The position numbers were made by a program, and so were the translations under genes. From positions 124,001-188,000 of the forward strand of contig NZ_FWFP01000005.1 of assembly GCF_900172215.1 (NCBI RefSeq): a stretch of 64,000 nt of DNA. Reading direction: 5' to 3'. Shown here piece after piece: positions 18,233 through 26,545 of this stretch. The notes under the pieces were generated by a model, which saw only the letters and a list, made by a program, of their open reading frames with translations, was not told the DNA's origin and made no database searches. Source of the DNA: Ruegeria meonggei. Its GTDB lineage: Bacteria; Pseudomonadota; Alphaproteobacteria; Rhodobacterales; Rhodobacteraceae. How positions within the stretch are numbered: the first letter of the stretch is position 1; the number at the start of each line of letters is the position of its first letter.

Positions 18233-19933
18233 CTATTGCACCAGATAGGGTTTTCGGTAAGGCCGGATCCGCGTGCCAAACACATCGTCTGTGGGAAAGT
18301 CACCCATCATATAGGGGTGCATCCCCTGGTTCTTGAGGTTTTGCAGGAACTTTCCAAACCCGGACAGGTCCACCATGGTCGGCGCTTCGGTCAGGTGGCT
18401 GGCGTGGACGGTTCCAATCTCTTCGATCACCAATTGCAGCGGCTCCATCGGAGATTCCACAAAATCGGCCAGCGACCAGCTGCGTATCCGCGCTTTGGCC
18501 CAAACTGAACGTAGCACCTCAATCTGTTTGGCTTCGACCTGTTGCAGGTGGGCCGCCGCAGTCCGGATATCGGCAAAATTCAGGTTTGACCGAAACAGCG
18601 GGATAGCCCAGGCGCCGGTAATGACCGAAATCTGCGCATTCTTGTCGCGCGCAAGGAACCAGTTGATTTTCTGGGTATCCCCCGGGCCGAACTGAAAACA
18701 CTGCCGTTCGCCCCGGGTGTTCCACACCAGATTTGAGAGAAAGGCCGTTGGGTTATAGTCCCGCAACACCGCGCAATCGCTGAGCGCGCCGTTGATGATC
18801 GTCTCACCACCCGAAAACTCGGCACGCTCGGGACCGAAAAGATGGCCGTGAACGCGGGTGCCGGTGGTTTCGGTCAGCCACTGCTCAAAATCCTCAAACA
18901 GCTCAGCAAAGCCCTGAAATACTGAATAGGGGAAGGAGGTCAGGCCGTTTTCGCTGCCGTGACGAGGAAAGCGGCTTTGCATATACAGCCCGTCGCGCCC
19001 CCGCGTGCGCCGCTCGACCGCTTTGGAAAACACCCGGTCGATCTTGCCGGGATTGGGTTCGGCCGGTTTCATCGCCCCGGCCTGATCGGTCAGAAAGGCC
19101 TGATACAGGCGGTCCGCATGGGACCACGCCTTGCGAGCCACAAAGCAGTCGGACCGGCGCAAGAGCTGCAGATGGTCGTCATAGTAGATATGTGGACGCC
19201 CCTGATAGTCGAACTTGGACAGGGTCAGAGACCGGCTTTCGATATGTGTTGAATAGAGCCGCGATAAAGTCTGGAAATAGCTTTCATCCGGAATCCACAC
19301 GCGCCGGAAATAGCGGTCATAGGTCTGCCGCCTCGGGTCCTGCAGAACCGCCGAAAGAGTCTGGCGGGTCAGGCACCACCATTGGCTGCCCATATGCGGC
19401 ATGATCCCGTCGGGGATGCGACGGCGCATCCCGGTGGCGCGTTGAAACTTAACATAGGCGTCGAACAGTTTACGGTTTTTGCGCCACGAAAACGGGAAGC
19501 GCAGGGTGAATCTTTCCTGATCCAGCCCACCGATGGTCCAGCTGACATCCGCAGTGGTGGCGCTTTCGATGAAATCGACGCGGGGCCGGTCCAGAAGATA
19601 GTCGATCAACTCGTCCACCGGCCGCAAGGGCAGGCAGGCACCCGAGGAAAGATAGACGTGATGCACATCCGGAAACGCCTCGAGCATCAGCTCAGCCGCG
19701 GACTGTGACGCCGCGACGATGCCCCATCCGCCCCATTCACAGACGTGGCGGTCTGAAAAACGGATCAGCGGCTCATCCGCGCATGCGGTGACGAAATCGG
19801 AATAGACCTTGTCGGAAACTTTTTGATCCACATGGATTACCACAGGGCAGCCCGACGCGGTCCAGTGACGTGCGACCTGTTCGGCCCGGTGCAGCGCGGT
19901 GTGGACCAGCATGAGGATGCCAAGACTGCTCAT
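18233..19933 (-). CDS. Core-2/I-branching beta-1,6-N-acetylglucosaminyltransferase family protein with C-terminal extension
   Basis: Residues 1 to about 270 match the GT14 (core-2/I-branching) pattern: an N-terminal LVHTALHRAEQVARH, HVDQK, a tract with VYLSSGACLPLRP, and DESYFQTL. The remaining half (about 300-566) is a separate region without a motif I can name; such extensions are common in this family in Rhodobacteraceae. No signal peptide is visible, so it should act at the cytoplasmic side. It overlaps the preceding glycosyltransferase stop as ATGA and is followed by the sulfotransferase, placing it in glycan assembly. Confidence 0.8.
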   Translation of the reverse strand: MSSLGILMLVHTALHRAEQVARHWTASGCPVVIHVDQKVSDKVYSDFVTACADEPLIRFSDRHVCEWGGWGIVAASQSAAELMLEAFPDVHHVYLSSGACLPLRPVDELIDYLLDRPRVDFIESATTADVSWTIGGLDQERFTLRFPFSWRKNRKLFDAYVKFQRATGMRRRIPDGIMPHMGSQWWCLTRQTLSAVLQDPRRQTYDRYFRRVWIPDESYFQTLSRLYSTHIESRSLTLSKFDYQGRPHIYYDDHLQLLRRSDCFVARKAWSHADRLYQAFLTDQAGAMKPAEPNPGKIDRVFSKAVERRTRGRDGLYMQSRFPRHGSENGLTSFPYSVFQGFAELFEDFEQWLTETTGTRVHGHLFGPERAEFSGGETIINGALSDCAVLRDYNPTAFLSNLVWNTRGERQCFQFGPGDTQKINWFLARDKNAQISVITGAWAIPLFRSNLNFADIRTAAAHLQQVEAKQIEVLRSVWAKARIRSWSLADFVESPMEPLQLVIEEIGTVHASHLTEAPTMVDLSGFGKFLQNLKNQGMHPYMMGDFPTDDVFGTRIRPYRKPYLVQ

Positions 19934-20940
19934 GCCCAGTTGCCTTTTGACATCAGGCCCAGAATCTCAAGTTGTCGCCAGTTAATGTATTTCTCGGACC
20001 GGTCGCACCAGAATACGGGCTTGTCGGCCAGTTGTTCAGCATAGGCGCGGTATTCGCCCGAGCGGCGATAGTGCTGGCCGCGCTGCAGTTCCTCTTTGGC
20101 TTTGTCGCCCAGGGTGTTGATCAGCTTGGCATGCAGCAACGCGCCACTGGCCTTTTCCCCACCCCATTCATCATACACCTGGTTCAGGCCGCGCGGCAGC
20201 AGCGAATGGGTCGAGCTGACGTAAACATATCGCCGGTCCCACTTCACCAGCGGGATCTTGTTCAGTGCCGGTGCTTTGGCCGGGTTGTCCCGAAAGAACA
20301 CCCGAGCCCGCGGACCGCCCTGTATCCAAAGATTCCCGTAATCGGGGTTTTTGGTGATCATGTAGTTCCCCGCATCGAACCACCGGGCGATTTGAAACGG
20401 ATCCTGTCCTTCGTGATAGGTTTCGGCATCCACCGGACCTTGCGGGTACATGTCGATCAGCATGGTGCCGAAACTGCGTACGGCGCAGCCGTTCAACCAG
20501 TCCGTCAGGGCGCGGATAGGTCGGGTATCGCAGAACGGATAGATAAAGAACTCATCAGGGTCGACGGTCAGAACCCAATGGTCGTGGGCATATTTGCGCA
20601 GCAGATAGTTTGACCAGTCAGTGCCAAACGTGGCGCGCTTGTAACTGGCGTTGGTATGCCAGACCGACACATCCGGCTGATCGCTCAGATAGTCGCCAGT
20701 GCCGTCGTCGCTGTCATTGTCGATGAACAGAAAATGGTTGATGCCCAGCTTGCGGTAATAGTCCAGAAAATACGGCAGGCGGATCTTTTCGTTCCGCACC
20801 ACACTCATCAACAGGATATCACTGCGTTTGATCTTGGCAGTGTTGTCGGCGACGGACTTCAAATCCCGACGTTTGCGCAGGCAGCGCATCAGGCGACGCT
20901 TGCGCCGCAACCTCATCCGGTATGAATCCAACAGACTCAC
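19930..20940 (-). CDS. Glycosyltransferase (GT2/GT92-like), copy B of a tandem pair
   Basis: I prefer the GTG at 20940 as start; the frame reaches a TTG at 20952, but that abuts the AAGAAGG ribosome-binding site at 20953-20959. The 336-residue product has a basic leader (RMRLRRKRR), then the catalytic fold: SVVRNEKIRLPYFL, IDNDSDDGT and the metal-binding VDPDEFF. The C-terminal half carries YVSSTHSL and a DRSEKYINWRQL tail. It aligns along its length with the next gene upstream (21063-22130). The sugar and acceptor are not predictable. The stop overlaps the start of the branching transferase. Confidence 0.85.
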   Translation of the reverse strand: MSLLDSYRMRLRRKRRLMRCLRKRRDLKSVADNTAKIKRSDILLMSVVRNEKIRLPYFLDYYRKLGINHFLFIDNDSDDGTGDYLSDQPDVSVWHTNASYKRATFGTDWSNYLLRKYAHDHWVLTVDPDEFFIYPFCDTRPIRALTDWLNGCAVRSFGTMLIDMYPQGPVDAETYHEGQDPFQIARWFDAGNYMITKNPDYGNLWIQGGPRARVFFRDNPAKAPALNKIPLVKWDRRYVYVSSTHSLLPRGLNQVYDEWGGEKASGALLHAKLINTLGDKAKEELQRGQHYRRSGEYRAYAEQLADKPVFWCDRSEKYINWRQLEILGLMSKGNWA

Positions 20941-21062
20941 GCGGCTGTTCAACCTTCTTGTCTACGCGAGCATGCCCGGGGTCTGGACAATCCAGAGTGG
21001 TGCCGGACAATTGCTGACTTATGCCATTTTTACATCTTTCAAAGCAACGACTTTAAAAACCG

Positions 21063-22130
21063 TTAGCCGGATGCGTTGCTTTCGTGTTGTTTCCAGCTGA
21101 TCTGTCCCATCAACCCCAGTTGCTGTAACTGCGCCCAACCCTCATAGCGAACCGAGCTCGCATGCCACATGTCGGGCCGGTCCCCAATGGCATCATAGTA
21201 TGTCCCAAATAGGTCGGGATCATGAAAATGCTGACGGCGCAATTTTTCGGTTTTTGACCTGCCGACCACTTCGGGCAGGAATTTGGTGTGAAGCAACACG
21301 CCCGAGGGGGCATTGCTGCCCGGCCCGTCATACGCCGCGTTCAGGTACCGGGGCAGTGCGGAATGGCACGAGTTTACGTAGGCAAAGCGTCGTGACCAGT
21401 GCACCAATGGGATTTTGTTCAACGTCGGCGAATGCCGTTTTCTGTCAGCAAAGAACATACGTTCCCGAACCCCGCCCTGAACCCAAAGATTGCCCAGCGG
21501 GCTTTGCCGTTGCACCCGAAAAGGACCGGAATCGAACCAGGTTAGAACCTCGGCAGGGTCGGTTAAAGGGTCGTAATCTTGCGCACCTAGCGGGCCTTTG
21601 GGATAGAGGTCCAGCAGCAACGCGCCAAAGGCGGTGCGGCCCTGATGGTCCAGCGCCGCGGTCAGATCATGCAGGGATTTGCGGTCGTGATTTGGGTAGA
21701 TCAGCAGCTCATCCGCATCCACCATCAGGGTCCAGTGGCCGTGCCCATGGCGCATCTGCAGCCAGGTCAGCCAGTCCAGGCCATAGCGGGCATCGCGATA
21801 GCTGGCACCGGTTTGCCACAGCGACACATCCGGCTGGTCCAGCAGATATTCGACAGAGCCATCGCTGCTGCCATTATCGACAATCAAAAACTGACCCACC
21901 CCCAGCGTGCGATAGTGGCGCAGAAACCAGGGCAGGCGGGTGACTTCGTTACGCAACGTGGTAAACGCAAGAATATCGCCTGACCCAATCCGCCCGGTCC
22001 GATCGCTGAGGCTGCGCAGTTGACGGCGGCTGCGAAAGGATCGCCACAAAAGCCGTTTGCGTTTCAGCCGCAACCGGTACTTCTGTGCCCATCCGATGGG
22101 TGGGAGCTTATCGGTTGCCGCGCCTGTCAC
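21063..22130 (-). CDS. Glycosyltransferase (GT2/GT92-like), copy A of a tandem pair
   Basis: This 355-residue protein starts at a GTG 7 bp after the galE stop. Key segments are TTLRNEVTRLPWFL, VDNGSSDGS and VDADELLIYP, the last being the metal-binding DxD. It has the same basic N-terminal region and the same C-terminal landmarks (YVNSCHSAL, YEGWAQLQQLG) as the downstream copy, so the two are tandem duplicates that have diverged and may add different sugars. The 122-bp gap to copy B (20941-21062) is AT-rich on its right side and shows no gene. Confidence 0.85.
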   Translation of the reverse strand: MTGAATDKLPPIGWAQKYRLRLKRKRLLWRSFRSRRQLRSLSDRTGRIGSGDILAFTTLRNEVTRLPWFLRHYRTLGVGQFLIVDNGSSDGSVEYLLDQPDVSLWQTGASYRDARYGLDWLTWLQMRHGHGHWTLMVDADELLIYPNHDRKSLHDLTAALDHQGRTAFGALLLDLYPKGPLGAQDYDPLTDPAEVLTWFDSGPFRVQRQSPLGNLWVQGGVRERMFFADRKRHSPTLNKIPLVHWSRRFAYVNSCHSALPRYLNAAYDGPGSNAPSGVLLHTKFLPEVVGRSKTEKLRRQHFHDPDLFGTYYDAIGDRPDMWHASSVRYEGWAQLQQLGLMGQISWKQHESNASG

Positions 22131-22137
22131 CTACCGC

Positions 22138-23121
22138 TCATTTGTCGTAGTGACCGTTTTGATGCCAGCGCCATGCATCGCCGATCATCGTCTCTAACGT
22201 TGATCTTTTCGGGGTCCAACCCAGCTCCTCTCCGGCGCGGACCGAGCCTGAGACCAGCTTGGTGCAATCCCCGGCGCGGCGCGGGCCGATGGAATAGGGC
22301 ACCTCGCGATTGGTGACGGCTTTGGAATGACCGATCACCTCCATCACCGAAAACCCGCTGCCGGTGCCCAGGTTGAAGACCCGGCTGCCCTTGCCCTGTT
22401 CCAGCCAATTCAGCCCCAGCACATGGGCGTCGACCAGATCGCAGACATGCACATAGTCGCGAATGCAGGTGCCGTCAGGCGTGTCGTAATTGGTGCCAAA
22501 AACGGTCAGCCCGTCGCGCTTGCCGTCAATCGCGTCCAGCATCAGCGGCACCAGATGGGTTTCGGGTCGGTGGAACTCACCTACATCGCCGTCGGGGTCG
22601 GCACCGGCCACGTTGAAATAACGAAAGATCACATGGTTCAGCCCATGCGCGGCCTCGAAATTGTGCAGGATATCCTCGATGGCGCGTTTTGAGGCGCCAT
22701 AGGCATTCAGCGGCTCTTGCGCTGTGTTTTCGTCCAGCACCACATTGTCATGTTCGCCATAAGTGGCGCAGGTCGATGAGAACACAAAGTCCAGACATCC
22801 TGCGGCCACCGCGGCCTCGATCAGTGTCAACGAGCCGGTCACGTTGTTGGACCAGTATGTTCCAGGCTGAGACATCGCGTCACCGACCTGGCTGAGGGCG
22901 GCGAAATGCATCACGGCGGCGGGTTGGTATGTGGCAAACACCTCATCCAGCCGTGCCCGATCCAGCAAGTCGCCCCGTTCAAACGGTCCGAATTTCACCG
23001 CGTCCTGCCAACCGGTGATCAGGTTATCATAGGTTACCGGGGTGTATCCGGCACGAGCCAGCGCCTTGCAGGCATGGGATCCGATATACCCGGCCCCGCC
23101 GGTTACCAACACGTTTGTCAT
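22138..23121 (-). CDS. galE: UDP-glucose 4-epimerase
   Basis: GalE interconverts UDP-glucose and UDP-galactose with bound NAD. I chose the ATG at 23121, because the protein then opens MTNVLVTGGAGYIGSH with the Rossmann motif at the N-terminus, giving 327 residues. The short-chain dehydrogenase catalytic YxxxK is in AYGASKRAIE, and the Ser-Thr triad partner is in VFSSTCATYGE. Position between kdsB and two glycosyltransferases suggests it supplies UDP-galactose (or the N-acetyl form) for the surface glycan rather than serving galactose catabolism. Confidence 0.94.
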   Translation of the reverse strand: MTNVLVTGGAGYIGSHACKALARAGYTPVTYDNLITGWQDAVKFGPFERGDLLDRARLDEVFATYQPAAVMHFAALSQVGDAMSQPGTYWSNNVTGSLTLIEAAVAAGCLDFVFSSTCATYGEHDNVVLDENTAQEPLNAYGASKRAIEDILHNFEAAHGLNHVIFRYFNVAGADPDGDVGEFHRPETHLVPLMLDAIDGKRDGLTVFGTNYDTPDGTCIRDYVHVCDLVDAHVLGLNWLEQGKGSRVFNLGTGSGFSVMEVIGHSKAVTNREVPYSIGPRRAGDCTKLVSGSVRAGEELGWTPKRSTLETMIGDAWRWHQNGHYDK

Positions 23122-23191
23122 TGCAGATCCCAAATTGTCGCAGTGTCGACACAAAGCCAACGCGGAGCCGCGGAGTCACGGGGAAAACGGA

Positions 23192-23992
23192 TCACTCCAA
23201 CCCCATCGCGGCCATCATCTCTTCCAGCTTCGGCACGTCCTGCGGGTTGTTTAGCTCCCAGAACTGGCGGCCTTTGGCTTCCACCTCGACACACAGAACC
23301 TTGCGGCCGTTTTCCATGAACCGCAGCTGTTCCAGCCCTTCCAATTGTTCCAGCGGTCCAACCGGCCAACCGGGATAAGCAGCCAGCGCGTCTGGACGAT
23401 AGGCATAAACGCCAACATGGTGGAACACCGGGGTCGGCTGTTCACCGGCATAGGTTTGTGCGGTGTAGGGGACGACCTCTTTCGAGAAATACATCGCGCT
23501 GTGATCAGCGGCGAAGACGGCGGTGGTGCCGCCGACGCGCCCGTGTTTGCGGTCGTTCAGCAGACCGTTCAGCGCGTCGCCATCGCAGCGCAGCACGGGG
23601 GTCGCGACACCGGCCTCGGGTGCGGCGCGCAGGCCGGCGATCAGGTCCTCGACAAACCAATGTGGGGTCAGGGGGGCATCGCCTTGCAGGTTCACTACGA
23701 TGTCATAGCCTGCGCCCAGTACGTCATGCGCTTCGGCGCAGCGTTCGGTGCCATTGCCGCAGGTCTCGGATGTCATCACCACCTCGGCGCCGAAACCCTC
23801 AGAGACTTCGCGGATACGGTCGTCATCAGTGGCCACAACCACCTTGTCCACGCCCGATACCGAACTGGCCGCACGCCAGGACCGTTCGATCAAGGTCATC
23901 GCGTTGCCACTGGCTCCGGTCAACGGCACCAGCGGTTTGCCCGGGTACCGGGTCGAGGCGTAACGGGCGGGAATGGCGATCAATACGGACAT
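23192..23992 (-). CDS. kdsB: 3-deoxy-manno-octulosonate cytidylyltransferase (CMP-Kdo synthetase)
   Basis: KdsB activates Kdo as CMP-Kdo for lipopolysaccharide inner core or Kdo-linked capsule. The N-terminus has IPARYASTRYPGKPL, the nucleotide-binding signature, and VVNLQGDAPLTP, close to the family QGDEP motif but with Ala for Glu. The length of 266 is usual. Its ATG shares one base with the cysQ stop (TGATG), so translation is coupled. The Ala at QGDAP is a small departure; related CMP-sugar synthetases for other nonulosonates cannot be fully excluded. Confidence 0.85.
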   Translation of the reverse strand: MSVLIAIPARYASTRYPGKPLVPLTGASGNAMTLIERSWRAASSVSGVDKVVVATDDDRIREVSEGFGAEVVMTSETCGNGTERCAEAHDVLGAGYDIVVNLQGDAPLTPHWFVEDLIAGLRAAPEAGVATPVLRCDGDALNGLLNDRKHGRVGGTTAVFAADHSAMYFSKEVVPYTAQTYAGEQPTPVFHHVGVYAYRPDALAAYPGWPVGPLEQLEGLEQLRFMENGRKVLCVEVEAKGRQFWELNNPQDVPKLEEMMAAMGLE

Positions 23993-24789
23993 CAGGCCTC
24001 CTTCAGGTCAACACCCGGAGCGTAGGCGATAAAGAACGGGTTTGCATAGCCGTCCTTGCCATAGGTCAGTGGTTCGTGGTTGTCGAACCGCACAACCTTG
24101 CCGCCCGCACCGGCCAGCACCGCGTGACCGGCTGCGGTGTCCCATTCCATGGTGCGCCCGACGCGGGGGTAGATATCCGCCTCGCCGGTGGCCACCAGAC
24201 AGAATTTCAGCGATGAGCCCGCGCTTTTGCTGTCCTGAACCTGATATTTGTTGATGTAGTCGTCAGTGGCCTGATCCCGGTGCGATTTCGATGCTACGAC
24301 CAGAAGGGCCGAGTTGTCCGGCTCAGACACCGAGATCGGTGTTACGGCACCAGCTTGCGCCTTGTCCAACGCGCCTGTTTCCTCAACCGTCTGGCCGTCG
24401 GTCTGGGTATAGAACATACGACCACGGGCGGGGGCATAGACAACACCCCGGGTTGGAACGCCGTTTTCGACCAGCGCGATATTCACGGTGAAATCGCCGC
24501 GCCGGTTGATGAATTCCTTGGTGCCGTCCAGCGGATCCACGATCAGGAACGTATCTCCCTTTTGCGTGTGCGAGGCAGCCTGTTCCTCGGTCACCAGCAG
24601 GATATCCGGGAAAGCGGCACGCAGCCCGGCCGAGATCAGGGCGTCGGCGGCTTCGTCCGCTTCGGTCACGGGGCTGGCGTCGGATTTGACCTTCACGTCG
24701 AAGTCATCCGCTTCGTAGATTTTCATGATCGTGTCGCCCGCTTCCAGGGCCAGACGTCGGATGACGGGAATAAGGGCGTCGTAGGTCAC
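23992..24789 (-). CDS. cysQ: 3'(2'),5'-bisphosphate nucleotidase
   Basis: CysQ hydrolyses PAP, the by-product of PAPS-dependent sulfotransfer, to AMP and phosphate. The GTG at 24789 is the start because GGAGC (complement of 24796-24800) sits at normal spacing; this gives 265 residues beginning VTYDALIPV. The inositol-monophosphatase-fold metal sites are intact: VTEADEAAD, VTEEQ, IVDPLDGTKEF, and the C-terminal EWDTAAGHAVL. As first gene of the operon that ends in a sulfotransferase it would remove PAP made by that enzyme, a pull that makes sulfation favourable. Confidence 0.92.
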   Translation of the reverse strand: MTYDALIPVIRRLALEAGDTIMKIYEADDFDVKVKSDASPVTEADEAADALISAGLRAAFPDILLVTEEQAASHTQKGDTFLIVDPLDGTKEFINRRGDFTVNIALVENGVPTRGVVYAPARGRMFYTQTDGQTVEETGALDKAQAGAVTPISVSEPDNSALLVVASKSHRDQATDDYINKYQVQDSKSAGSSLKFCLVATGEADIYPRVGRTMEWDTAAGHAVLAGAGGKVVRFDNHEPLTYGKDGYANPFFIAYAPGVDLKEA

Positions 24790-24911
24790 AAAAATGCTCC
24801 GTTCGCGTGGTTTGTTGATTGAAATTTCTATCGGCCTTATGATGTGCCGGTTACGGATCGGCAAGAAATTCGTGGCAGATTGCTGGCGAAAAAGCGGGAA
24901 AGACACTCAGA

Positions 24912-25733
24912 GTGTATTATTTCAAGCGAAACCAGTCCCTTCTGGGCGGTGCGTTTACAACTGCGGAATTGATATTCCATGCGGTGGTGCGCAACGTGCG
25001 GTCGCAGCATTCCAACGCAGTGCTTGCGATCATCATTAACATTGTACAGATACTGGCACTGGTTTTGGTGTTCTATACCATCATGTCGTTCATGGGGTCG
25101 CGTGTCGCCAAAATTCGGGGCGAGTTCATTCTGTATCTGTTGACCGGAGTGTTTTTGTTTCTGACCCATATAAAAGCCGTCAGTGCGATTGCGGGCGTGG
25201 GCACCGGGAACAGTCCGATGATGCTGCATTCGCCGATGAACATGATGGTCGTTTTGTTGGCCACGGCCTACGGCTCGCTTTACACGCAGATGATGTCCAT
25301 CCTTGTGATCCTGTTTCTGTATAGCGTTGCGGTTTCCCCGATCGAAATACAGGAACCGGGCGGTGCGTTTGCGATGCTTATACTGGCCTGGTTTACCGGC
25401 TGTTCGGTTGGTGTCGTGTTCATGGCGATGAAGCCCTGGTTGCCGGGTACGTCTGAGATGCTGAAAAACATCTACCGGCGTTTGAACATGATATTTTCGG
25501 GTAAGATGTTTGTGGGCAATGCGCTGGGTGGGGTCATGCTGACCATGTTCATCTGGAACCCGCTGTTTCATATTATCGACCAGTGCCGGGGCTTTGTTTT
25601 CCGCAACTATTTCCCGCGAAATACCAGTTGGGAATATGCGCTTTGGGTTGGTTTGGTGCTGTTGCTTATCGGACTTTTGGGAATATTCTTCACGCGTCAG
25701 CATGTTTCGCAAAGCTGGGGCGCGCGCCGCTAA
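24912..25733 (+). CDS. ABC-2 type permease, polysaccharide-export-like
   Basis: The 273-residue product has about six hydrophobic segments (around 45-65, 75-100, 110-130, 140-165, 205-225, 240-260) and the overall plan of ABC-2 permeases of the KpsM/RfbA/CtrC group, with an amphipathic N-terminal stretch LIFHAVVRNVRSQHS. The start is GTG at 24912. No ATPase partner lies beside it. It is transcribed away from cysQ across a 122-bp gap, so a shared regulatory region is possible, and export of the glycan made by the leftward operon is a reasonable inference. Its TAA shares CTAA at 25730-25733 with the convergent alkB stop. Confidence 0.75.
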   Translation: MYYFKRNQSLLGGAFTTAELIFHAVVRNVRSQHSNAVLAIIINIVQILALVLVFYTIMSFMGSRVAKIRGEFILYLLTGVFLFLTHIKAVSAIAGVGTGNSPMMLHSPMNMMVVLLATAYGSLYTQMMSILVILFLYSVAVSPIEIQEPGGAFAMLILAWFTGCSVGVVFMAMKPWLPGTSEMLKNIYRRLNMIFSGKMFVGNALGGVMLTMFIWNPLFHIIDQCRGFVFRNYFPRNTSWEYALWVGLVLLLIGLLGIFFTRQHVSQSWGARR

Positions 25734-26332
25734 GCGGCCACGCGCAGGGTCAGATTGATCCGCCCGCCCTTGGGCAACAGCTTGGAGGAGCCAAAGCGGA
25801 TACGGTCGACCCCGTGATAGGTCAGGCGCGCGGGTCCTCCCATAATCACCACGTCGCCCGAGTTCAGCCAGATCGATTCCGTTTTACCACCGCGGGTTTG
25901 GTTGCCAATGCGGAACAGCGCATCATCCCCCAATGAGATCGACAGGACGGGCCACGAAAAATCCGCCTCATCCTTGTCCTGATGCAGGCCCATCCGGGCG
26001 CCCTCGCCGTAGTAGTTGATCAGGCAGCAGTCTGGTTCACGGTCAGGGCTGGCCAGATCCCGCCAGATGTCCAGAATCTTATCGGGGATAGCTGGCCAGA
26101 TCGCACCTTTGGGGTGTTCGGGCTGATATCGGTATCCGGCCTTATCCGTGACCCATCCCAACGCGCCGGCCGAGGTCATGCGCACGGACATTTCCTTACC
26201 CGAGGGCGTCACCGGCCGAAACAGCGGGGCGGATTTCAGAATCGGGCGCAGCACTTCGACCAATTGGGTCTGTTCCTCCATATCCAGATAGGTTTTTCTG
26301 ATATCAAAATCGCGCAAATGCAGCCGCGCCAT
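25730..26332 (-). CDS. alkB: AlkB-type alpha-ketoglutarate-dependent DNA repair dioxygenase
   Basis: AlkB demethylates 1-methyladenine and 3-methylcytosine by Fe(II)/2-oxoglutarate oxidation. The iron site is clear: HxD in LHQDKDEADF and the distal His in TYHGVDRI, with the 2-oxoglutarate Arg in GRINLTLR. I prefer the ATG at 26332 (GAGG 8 nt before), giving 200 residues; an in-frame ATG at 26377 has a poorer site. It lies back to back with dnaK, 213 bp apart. No ada or alkA is nearby. Confidence 0.93.
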   Translation of the reverse strand: MARLHLRDFDIRKTYLDMEEQTQLVEVLRPILKSAPLFRPVTPSGKEMSVRMTSAGALGWVTDKAGYRYQPEHPKGAIWPAIPDKILDIWRDLASPDREPDCCLINYYGEGARMGLHQDKDEADFSWPVLSISLGDDALFRIGNQTRGGKTESIWLNSGDVVIMGGPARLTYHGVDRIRFGSSKLLPKGGRINLTLRVAA

Positions 26333-26406
26333 CGCAGAATCCTCAATCCTTGCCAAAACCTTGCCAAAAAAGGCCATAGATTCCCGAAAACCTGCGATTT
26401 AGACCG

Positions 26407-26436
26407 CTTGCAGGCCTTTGGTCTCGCCCTTATATA
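26407..26436 (+). promoter_or_regulatory. Candidate heat-shock (RpoH) promoter for dnaKJ
   Basis: CTTG at 26407-26410 followed 16 bp later by CCCTTATATA (26427-26436) resembles the alphaproteobacterial sigma-32 pattern of a CTTG -35 box and a CCCC/T-rich plus TATA-like -10. It lies 109 bp before the dnaK ATG. This is pattern matching by eye only. Confidence 0.5.
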
Positions 26437-26545
26437 CGCCGGGACGCGCGATGGTGTAGAGCTGTTGCGCATAACTGATCGAGGCCGGGATGCCGTAACG
26501 GGTTCAGGCCTTGGGACATCGCCTTGAAGAGAAAGGGATCGACAT

